Shown here one piece after another: positions 57,941 to 64,000 of a stretch of 64,000 bases of DNA. The stretch spans positions 4,652,001 to 4,716,000 of the forward strand of contig NZ_CP088245.1 in the NCBI RefSeq assembly GCF_021117275.1, written 5' to 3'. Under the pieces are notes generated by a model. That model did no database searches. It was not told the origin of the DNA and saw nothing but the letters and a program-made list of their open reading frames with translations. Numbering within the stretch: position 1 is the stretch's first letter; every line of letters starts with the position of its first letter. The position numbers were made by a program, and so were the translations under genes. Origin of the DNA: Metabacillus sp. B2-18. Its GTDB lineage: Bacteria; Bacillota; Bacilli; Bacillales; Bacillaceae.

Positions 57941-59386
57941 CTACCTTCCTCCATAAACAATCCTCTTCAACTCCGCCTTCTCTCCACCAACCAACATAAT
58001 ATCCTTTCCTTTATCCCGGTCATAAGCCGTGAAACTGACTACTTTTTCACCCGAGTTGATAAATAGCTCAATAGAATGTAAGTCAATGTAGAGAGATAGC
58101 TTGATATTTTCATCGCTGTTTGTCGATAGGTCCTCCACCTTGATGTTACCTTCATCACCATAATCTGAAGATAAGAGTAATACATTGTTTTCAACATCTA
58201 CTTTGATATTTGTTGACTTTTCCCCTTCCTTATTCAGCTTAATGGTGAATTCGCCACTAGTTTTAGGCACAACCACTTCCAAAAAGCCGGTTGTTTTCCC
58301 TTCAATATGCATTTCTTCTCCTTCAGTCAACTGAACAATCTCACCAATAACAGATGGAGAAAAATAGTTCTGTGTATCAATAAACGGTTGTTGAACAAGC
58401 CGTTCGTTGATTACGTTTAATTTCCTCGGTAATGACATCATTCCATTAAATCCATATTCTTTCGGTGGATTTGTTTGGTTCCACCTGTGCATCCATCCAA
58501 TTAACAAACGTTCTCCATCCTTCCCCTCTGTTGATTGGGGCGCGTAGAAGGTTTGACCATAATCTAGTAAGCCCTTATCGTCCGGAGTGAATTTCCCTCT
58601 TTCAAAATCCATCTTGCCAATCAGATATGCTGTTGTATTTGGAACATCCTTTGTATATTCAGGATCACATGGCATTTCAGAGAATAAAAGAACATCTTTT
58701 TCATCAACTTTAAACAAATCTGGGCATTCTAATAATTTATTTTCTTCGAAGGTAGATTGAAAGATTGATGAATGATAGGTCCATTGAACTAAATCCAGAG
58801 ACTTAAACATAATAATCTCGCCACGCCTCTGAGCATTTCTAACAGATAATACACAATAATACACACCATTAACCTCAATAACCTTAGGATCTCTAAAGTC
58901 ACATATTAAATAGCCTTCTGGTAACTGTTTTTCACCGATTACAGGGTTTAGCTTATGTTTTTCAAAAGTAATTCCATCTTCAGATGATGCAATACACTGG
59001 CGTTCCGCAATCTCAGATTCTACTTTGTCAAAGCCTAAGTTCGGATCAACATGACCCGTGTACATGACATATAGCTTTCCATCCTTTTCAATCGCACTTC
59101 CTGAGAAACAGCCATTCGCATCATAGGCTTTGTCATTTGCCATTGCCACAGGGAGGTATTCCCAGTCAATGAAATTCTCAGTTACGGCATGCCCCCAATG
59201 CATATCACTCCAGACAATATCGTAAGGGTAGTATTGGTAAAACAAATGGTATTTTCCTTGATAAAAAGTAAAGCCATTCGGGTCGTTCATCCATCCAATT
59301 TCAGGTGAAAAATGATAGATTGGACGGTTATTTACGTTGTTTTTGTTTTGTTGAATATATTCGTTTGCTTTTTGTAATTTATTCAT
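57941..59386 (-). CDS. Glycoside hydrolase family 32 (sucrose/fructan hydrolase)
   Basis: Cuts beta-fructosidic bonds in sucrose or fructo-oligosaccharides. 481 aa without signal peptide, so cytoplasmic. Active-site motifs: WMNDPNG with nucleophile D35, CDFRDPKV (RDP) and LLECPDLF (acid/base Glu). A five-bladed propeller then a C-terminal beta-sandwich (LYIDLHSIELFINSGEKV). Last gene of an operon with ABC transporter genes rather than a PTS, so it probably acts on unphosphorylated sugar; it could be called SacA-like but sucrose-6-phosphate is unlikely as substrate. Confidence 0.92.
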   Translation of the reverse strand: MNKLQKANEYIQQNKNNVNNRPIYHFSPEIGWMNDPNGFTFYQGKYHLFYQYYPYDIVWSDMHWGHAVTENFIDWEYLPVAMANDKAYDANGCFSGSAIEKDGKLYVMYTGHVDPNLGFDKVESEIAERQCIASSEDGITFEKHKLNPVIGEKQLPEGYLICDFRDPKVIEVNGVYYCVLSVRNAQRRGEIIMFKSLDLVQWTYHSSIFQSTFEENKLLECPDLFKVDEKDVLLFSEMPCDPEYTKDVPNTTAYLIGKMDFERGKFTPDDKGLLDYGQTFYAPQSTEGKDGERLLIGWMHRWNQTNPPKEYGFNGMMSLPRKLNVINERLVQQPFIDTQNYFSPSVIGEIVQLTEGEEMHIEGKTTGFLEVVVPKTSGEFTIKLNKEGEKSTNIKVDVENNVLLLSSDYGDEGNIKVEDLSTNSDENIKLSLYIDLHSIELFINSGEKVVSFTAYDRDKGKDIMLVGGEKAELKRIVYGGR

Positions 59387-59398
59387 TTTGCACCTCGC

Positions 59399-60232
59399 TT
59401 ATTTAATTCCACTCTGCATTGAGCCTTCCACAATATACTTTTGGAAAATGATATATAAAACAACAATCGGGATCGTCACGATCGTTAACGCAGCCATGAT
59501 ATGACTTGTGTAAATATTGTACGTATCACTGAAAATTGCATTTAACGCCACTTGAATTGGCATTAAGTCTGCATTTGATAGAGCCATAACCGGCCATAAG
59601 AAATCATTCCAAGATGCTAAGAAGGTTAGTATTCCTACGGTGATATACATGTTTAAGCTTGAAGGAATCACAATTCGGAAAAAGCAGCCAATCTCACTTA
59701 ATCCATCAATTTTTCCAGATTCAATCAACTCACCAGGGAAAGATAAAAAGTGCTGTCTAAATAGGAAGATGTTCATCACATTCACGATAAATGGCAATAA
59801 ATATCCTGGAACACTGTTGATTAATCCCATTTCATTAACAACTAAAAACAACGGAAGAATGGTTGCTTCAATCGGAACAATCATCAGCGCAATAATAAAA
59901 ATCAAAATCCAATCTTTAAACGGAAAGACAAATCGTGCTAGAGCATATCCAGCTAAGGAATTAATTGTTAATCCAAACACGACTGTTAAGGACGCGTAGA
60001 TTAAACTATTTCCAACGTTTTTAAAGATATTATAAAATCCTAGTAATTCTGTATAAGATTTTAACGATAGATCAGAAAACCTTGGCAAGATCGCATAAAT
60101 TGATCCAATATCTCTGTAAATCACTTCGTCAATTTTGAAGGATGATAGCACCATCCATAGCAGAGGAATTAAGAATTGCAGGGCAATTAAGGTTGCTAGG
60201 ATATAAAATAATAGTTTTTTGATGATCTTCAT
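59399..60232 (-). CDS. Sugar ABC transporter permease (MalG type)
   Basis: 277 aa, six membrane segments. The EAA loop is visible as ESGKIDGLSEIGCFFRIVIPSS (about 190-211), the ATPase contact. First segment KKLLFYILATLIALQFLIPLLW. ATG overlaps the stop of the MalF-type gene by 4 bp. Confidence 0.92.
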   Translation of the reverse strand: MKIIKKLLFYILATLIALQFLIPLLWMVLSSFKIDEVIYRDIGSIYAILPRFSDLSLKSYTELLGFYNIFKNVGNSLIYASLTVVFGLTINSLAGYALARFVFPFKDWILIFIIALMIVPIEATILPLFLVVNEMGLINSVPGYLLPFIVNVMNIFLFRQHFLSFPGELIESGKIDGLSEIGCFFRIVIPSSLNMYITVGILTFLASWNDFLWPVMALSNADLMPIQVALNAIFSDTYNIYTSHIMAALTIVTIPIVVLYIIFQKYIVEGSMQSGIK

Positions 60233-61167
60233 GCTGCCCGCTCCTCTCTAAATAATTTTTTAATCACCATCGAAACAAATACTAGGAAAATTGTAAACAC
60301 AAGAGTAACAGCACTGGCATATCCGATGTTTCTATGTCTAAATCCATATTCATAGATATATTGAAGAATGGTCATTGTTGAATAATCTGGTCCACCACCG
60401 GTCATGACCATCGGTTGGACAATTAGCTTGAAGGCTTGAATCGTTGTTGTTATGACTAAAAACATTAATATGGGTTTTAATGAAGGAATGGTAATATATA
60501 AAAACTTCTGAAACGCATTTGCCCCATCAATGTCAGCTGCTTCATATAAGCTTCCATCAATATTTTTTAATCCTGCCAAGAAGATCATCATTTGATATCC
60601 ACAACCTGACCATGCGGAAATCACCACAATGGTATACATCGCTTGATCTGCGCTTGATAAAAAGGGTTGCTTCGGAATTCCTATATTCACCAAAATTTCA
60701 TTGATTAATCCAGAGGTTGGGTTTAACATGACCGTCCAAAGAATGGAAATAACAACGAGGGACAACACAGCTGGTGAAAAGTACGCTGTTCGAAAAAAGC
60801 CTACGCCCTTCACTTTTCTATTAATGATTAATGCTAGGCCAAGCGCCATAGCAAGCTGAAGTGGAACAACAAACACCACAAATTTAATCGTGTTTAAAAA
60901 GCTTTGAATTAACACTTCATCTGTTAGCATTCGTTTAAAGTTTTCCAAGCCAATAAATTGCTTATCATTAGGTTTTAATAAATAGTAATCTGTAAATCCA
61001 TACGTAAAAGCTAGAATGATAGGTAAAACAATAAATAAAATGGCAAGTACCATTGCAGGAGTCAGAAAACCAAATGCTGAAACTACTTCACCCTTTTTGT
61101 AATGCTCACTATTTCGATAGTGCTCTGTTGTATTTCTTATCTTCACGAAATTTTTTACTGGTTTCAT
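60229..61167 (-). CDS. Sugar ABC transporter permease (MalF type)
   Basis: 312 aa from ATG 61167 (AAAGGG nine bases upstream); the longer frame to 61236 has no site. Six membrane segments and the EAA loop EAADIDGANAFQKFLYITIPSL. Operates with the MalG-type permease and the binding protein. No ATPase gene is present, so a shared MsmX-like ATPase elsewhere is presumed. Confidence 0.92.
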   Translation of the reverse strand: MKPVKNFVKIRNTTEHYRNSEHYKKGEVVSAFGFLTPAMVLAILFIVLPIILAFTYGFTDYYLLKPNDKQFIGLENFKRMLTDEVLIQSFLNTIKFVVFVVPLQLAMALGLALIINRKVKGVGFFRTAYFSPAVLSLVVISILWTVMLNPTSGLINEILVNIGIPKQPFLSSADQAMYTIVVISAWSGCGYQMMIFLAGLKNIDGSLYEAADIDGANAFQKFLYITIPSLKPILMFLVITTTIQAFKLIVQPMVMTGGGPDYSTMTILQYIYEYGFRHRNIGYASAVTLVFTIFLVFVSMVIKKLFREERAA

Positions 61168-61256
61168 CACATCACACCCTTTTTCGCTTGGTCCTTTACC
61201 AAGGTCTTTATGGTATGGAAGAGGCGAGGTCAGCACCTCACCTCATTTCCAGCTAG

Positions 61257-62639
61257 TTATTTTTTATATTTCTCAAACTCTATATCAATCTTTTTCACTG
61301 CTTCATCTAAGTATTCTTTAATTGTTGCTGAGTCTGTTGTTTTATTTTGACCGATTTTTAAAATAACATCTTTGGCAAATGTTTCAGATAAGTATGGATA
61401 TCCTGGTGAAACAGGACGAGATTTATTTGTATTTTCAACTTGATATTTCAACACCGACCAAGCTTCATTATGATAAGGATTGTCAGTATTCGTATCAATG
61501 ACATCAATAGAATTTACACGAGTAGGGATCGATCCATTTGCGTGATAATATTCCTCTGATGCTTCATCATTGTTTAGCCATTCCATCACTTCAACAACCT
61601 GCTTAATACGTTCTTCATCTTCCTCTTGCCCGTTTCTCACAAATGCCCAGCTTCCTGATGGAGTGTATAAGCCATCATAGCCCTCATTCATCTTAGGATA
61701 ACGAACTGTTTTAAATTTTAGATTAGGATAGTTACTTGTTAATTCACTAACATACCAGAAACCACTTACAGATAAAGCTGTTTTCCCAGAATGAAAGGCT
61801 TTTTCTGATTCAGATGCACTTGCAAGCTGTGGTTCCTCAAATAACTTGGCAAATTTCGTTAAAGCTTCAACACTTTTCTCACTGTTTAAAACACCATCGA
61901 CTGTCACACCGTCTTCATCAACAATGTTTGTATCGTTGCCCCAAAGCACTGGTGTAAAGTAATACGTTCCTGTTTCATATGCACCTGCTGTAATATCTGG
62001 CAATAACAAGCTTACTGCACTTTCATACTCTTTAAAGGCAGGATCATCTGAACTTTTTGCAAAATCATCTACCTTTCTAGCAAGTTCCGTGAATTGGTCC
62101 CATGTCCAATCCTCATCAGCTGCAGGTACTAATTCTTTTATATCTTCAGGCAATGCATTCATCATATCTTCGTTATACATAATCGCTACCCCTGAATCTG
62201 AATAACCCATTCCGTAAAACTTTCCGTCAACTGTACCTTGAGCAATGATTGATTCAGTAAATCCTTCTTTAAACCCATCGCTCATATAATCGTCTAATTC
62301 ACCAAGAAGTCCAGAATCTACGTACGCAGCAATATCAGGACCATCTAATGTAAAAATATCAGGCATATCATTCGCTGTAATGGCTGCATTCAGCTTATCA
62401 ATATAACCAGATCCTGCCCCCGCACGTGTAATGTTTTGAATTTCAACTTGAGGCTTGTCAGGATGCTCCTCGTTGTACTGTTTTACTCGTTCAGCAAACA
62501 TTTTTCCCTCAGGATGATCAGCAGCAGCCTGTGTCCAAATCACAATATTCTCATCACTACCACCTGTTTCACTTGAACTACACGCAACTAACGAGAAAGA
62601 TAAAACCAACATAGAAACATACAAAAATAGCTTTTTCAT
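61257..62639 (-). CDS. Sugar ABC transporter substrate-binding lipoprotein
   Basis: 460 aa from ATG 62639. Lipoprotein signal KKLFLYVSMLVLSFSLVAC with lipobox LVAC, then a Ser-rich linker and a type I/family 1 solute-binding fold (NIVIWTQAAADHPEGKMFAE, ..IFTLDGPDIAAYVDSG, ALSVSGFWYVSEL, PSGSWAFVRNG). First gene of the operon, under the LacI-type operator and cre. Substrate inferred from the GH32 gene. Confidence 0.92.
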   Translation of the reverse strand: MKKLFLYVSMLVLSFSLVACSSSETGGSDENIVIWTQAAADHPEGKMFAERVKQYNEEHPDKPQVEIQNITRAGAGSGYIDKLNAAITANDMPDIFTLDGPDIAAYVDSGLLGELDDYMSDGFKEGFTESIIAQGTVDGKFYGMGYSDSGVAIMYNEDMMNALPEDIKELVPAADEDWTWDQFTELARKVDDFAKSSDDPAFKEYESAVSLLLPDITAGAYETGTYYFTPVLWGNDTNIVDEDGVTVDGVLNSEKSVEALTKFAKLFEEPQLASASESEKAFHSGKTALSVSGFWYVSELTSNYPNLKFKTVRYPKMNEGYDGLYTPSGSWAFVRNGQEEDEERIKQVVEVMEWLNNDEASEEYYHANGSIPTRVNSIDVIDTNTDNPYHNEAWSVLKYQVENTNKSRPVSPGYPYLSETFAKDVILKIGQNKTTDSATIKEYLDEAVKKIDIEFEKYKK

Positions 62640-62670
62640 ACTTTCATAGACCCCCCAGTCTGAATATTCG

Positions 62671-62686
62671 GTGAAAACGTATTCAC
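62671..62686. promoter_or_regulatory. LacI-type operator, operon side
   Basis: GTGAAAACGTATTCAC, a near-perfect palindrome around ACGT, just downstream of the predicted operon start site and close to the site at 62863-62874. Confidence 0.65.
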
Positions 62687-62700
62687 GTTTCCTGGTTTTC

Positions 62701-62729
62701 ATGTTACGCTAGGTGTATATAAAAGTCAA
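62701..62729 (-). promoter_or_regulatory. Sigma-A promoter of sugar operon
   Basis: On the minus strand TTGACT (62724-62729) and TAACAT (62701-62706), spacing 17 bp. The start site would fall near 62694, placing the operator at about +8 to +23. Confidence 0.65.
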
Positions 62730-62738
62730 TACGTAATT

Positions 62739-62752
62739 TAAAGCGTTTTCAG
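62739..62752 (-). promoter_or_regulatory. Catabolite response element (cre)
   Basis: TGAAAACGCTTTAA on the minus strand fits the CcpA consensus at 13 of 14 positions. It lies upstream of the -35 box, between operon and repressor gene. Confidence 0.6.
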
Positions 62753-62798
62753 TGATCTCTATGTTATAAGCTGATATCTCTTACACTTGATTTTTATA

Positions 62799-62807
62799 TG
62801 GTATAAT
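62799..62807 (+). promoter_or_regulatory. Extended -10 promoter of lacI-type gene
   Basis: TGGTATAAT is an extended -10 box; only a weak -35 is visible. About 85 bp before the repressor start codon. Confidence 0.5.
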
Positions 62808-62862
62808 AACAATATATTATACTCAAAAAGCAAATGAATGACTTCATTCTATTCATATATCA

Positions 62863-62874
62863 GAATACGTATTC
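62863..62874. promoter_or_regulatory. LacI-type operator, repressor side
   Basis: GAATACGTATTC, a perfect 12-bp palindrome sharing the ACGTATTC half with the operon-side site. It lies downstream of the repressor promoter, implying autoregulation. Confidence 0.65.
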
Positions 62875-62890
62875 AAGACGGAGGAACCTT

Positions 62891-63874
62891 ATGAATAAGT
62901 TAACAATGAAAGAAATCGCTAAACTTGCAAACGTTTCCCAATCAACTGTATCAAGAGTGATAAACGGTAATACAGGAGTAAATGAAGACGCCATGAAACG
63001 GGTGCTTTCAGTTATAGAAGAAGTAGGTTATGTGCCAAACAAAGCGGCCCAAACACTAAAAAAGAGTCAATCAAATATTATCGGAGTATGTTTAACAGAA
63101 ACCTATAATCCATATTTCGTCGAGTTAGTTGATGCACTCGAATCAGAAGCTCGAAAAATCGGATACAGCATTTTACTGCACAATTCCAGGCATAATCCCA
63201 TCACAGAATGGGAAAGCATCCAAAACTTTATCGCTCGTCAGGTTGACGGAATAATTCTTGTCCCGACTGGTGAATATAACATCCAGCGAATTAGTAAGCT
63301 CGCCATTCCGACAATCGTCATGACACAAAACCACAAACCACTTGATAGTATAGGACTTGATCACATGAAAGCAGGTAAAATTGTTGGTGAAAAATTCATT
63401 CACGCTGGACATAAAACCTTTGGATATGTCGGAACCACCCCTGATGATGATAAATTCCTCGGCTACAAAAGTGCTCTATATGAAAACGGATTCAGCTTCG
63501 ACCAAAAAAATTACATTCAGCTTGAAGAAACATCAACAAACAATTTCTTAATGAGACGTGACATCGAAGATTATTTAAACAGAGTTGAATCCCTTGATTT
63601 CACCTGTCTTTTTACATCAAATGACATTATGGCACTAGAATTTATGAAAGCTGCTAGAGAAAGAAATATAAAGGTACCTGAGGATATTAGTGTGATCGGA
63701 TTTGACGATACGTACCTTGCTAAAATTATGGGTATTTCCAGTATTCATCAGCCGATTGAAGAGATGGTGAAAACAACCATTGATATCCTGTTAGACAGGA
63801 TGGAGAATGAGGTTTCATCAGAGTCTGTACAGATTAAGTTGGATCCAACGTTGATTGAGAGAATGAGTAGTTGA
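62891..63874 (+). CDS. LacI-family transcriptional repressor
   Basis: 327 aa from ATG 62891 (GGAGG six bases upstream); the frame extends upstream without a site. N-terminal HTH and hinge: TMKEIAKLANVSQSTVSRVINGN (about 4-26) and YVPNKAAQTLKKSQSN. Periplasmic-binding-like core: IIGVCLTETYNPYFVELVDAL, GIILVPTGEY, CLFTSNDIMALEFMKAA, ISVIGFDDTYLAKIM. Divergent from the sugar operon; two matching palindromes support local control and autoregulation. Confidence 0.93.
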   Translation: MNKLTMKEIAKLANVSQSTVSRVINGNTGVNEDAMKRVLSVIEEVGYVPNKAAQTLKKSQSNIIGVCLTETYNPYFVELVDALESEARKIGYSILLHNSRHNPITEWESIQNFIARQVDGIILVPTGEYNIQRISKLAIPTIVMTQNHKPLDSIGLDHMKAGKIVGEKFIHAGHKTFGYVGTTPDDDKFLGYKSALYENGFSFDQKNYIQLEETSTNNFLMRRDIEDYLNRVESLDFTCLFTSNDIMALEFMKAARERNIKVPEDISVIGFDDTYLAKIMGISSIHQPIEEMVKTTIDILLDRMENEVSSESVQIKLDPTLIERMSS

Positions 63875-64000
63875 TGGGGTTCGCATTCTAAACAATTAGG
63901 AGCGTCGCTGAGTTGTATAAATAGTCTTGAATGATCTGAGATACTTGAATTTTGGACTAAATTGATCTTTCAATCAAGGAAATTCCGCACGAAGAAGCCA

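Overview
The window looks like a chromosome segment of a low-GC, Gram-positive, endospore-former-type bacterium (Bacillaceae). The reasons are strong AGGAGG/GGGGGTGAT ribosome sites, frequent GTG/TTG starts, CcpA-type cre sequence, and families typical of Bacillus (XpaC/YaaN pair, YvrJ with DUF1659/DUF2922, YwqE, LytR-CpsA-Psr, an SbsC-like S-layer protein). No rRNA, tRNA or CRISPR array was seen.

Layout. 1-5.9 kb is an accessory, plasmid/ICE-like block: two oppositely oriented tyrosine recombinases, a very acidic protein, a ribbon-helix-helix protein with a palindrome-rich operator, DUF960-like and hypothetical genes, and two microproteins. 6-19.4 kb is a cell-surface region: a 1148-aa S-layer protein, then (all on the minus strand) UDP-glucose dehydrogenase, GalU, three glycosyltransferases, a nucleotide-sugar epimerase and an undecaprenyl-phosphate sugar transferase, followed by an SGNH-type protein and a divergent LCP ligase. 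19.4-31.5 kb is ordinary backbone: small membrane proteins, HisJ, XpaC/YaaN, a SEC-C protein and two divergent BrnQ carriers, plus a 3-unit tandem repeat. 31.5-35.4 kb holds a REP-associated tyrosine transposase (RAYT), a PAS-GGDEF-EAL protein and a frameshifted small gene. 35.4-44.6 kb holds two near-identical DUF1659/DUF2922 modules bracketing a candidate nuclease pair, then an IS110 element, an SPFH-like/SH3 gene pair and YwqE. 44.7-57.9 kb is rich in repeats and IS elements, with an SSS symporter, a frameshifted M14 peptidase gene, NhaC, a PLP lyase and a FadR-type regulator. 57.9-63.9 kb is a complete sugar (probably fructoside) uptake and hydrolysis operon with its divergent LacI repressor.

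The most interesting system is a web of mobile DNA built on one ~31-bp extragenic repeat (consensus core TTCGACAAA..TCGGG AAGTGACAGGCACCA), present here in about 14 copies. A RAYT gene is flanked by two inverted copies that share a private variant. An IS110-family element has split one copy exactly after GTGACAG. The 3' non-coding end of that element contains a structured RNA whose two loops can be read as a bridge RNA: its target loop carries UGGUGCC and AGUGACAG, matching the two halves of the repeat on opposite strands, and its donor loop carries GUACG and ACCAG, matching the element's own two ends. An unrelated IS3 element has inserted at the very same nucleotide of another copy (3-bp duplication CAG). 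Other copies sit at gene ends, and a hairpin-forming subclass appears to serve as a transcription terminator.

How the parts work together: the surface cluster plausibly makes the glycan that anchors or decorates the S-layer, with LCP attaching it to peptidoglycan. The terminal operon imports a fructose-containing sugar by an ABC transporter lacking its own ATPase, hydrolyses it with GH32, and is controlled by LacI-type operators and a cre site. Function statements are from family recognition by eye; no database search was run.
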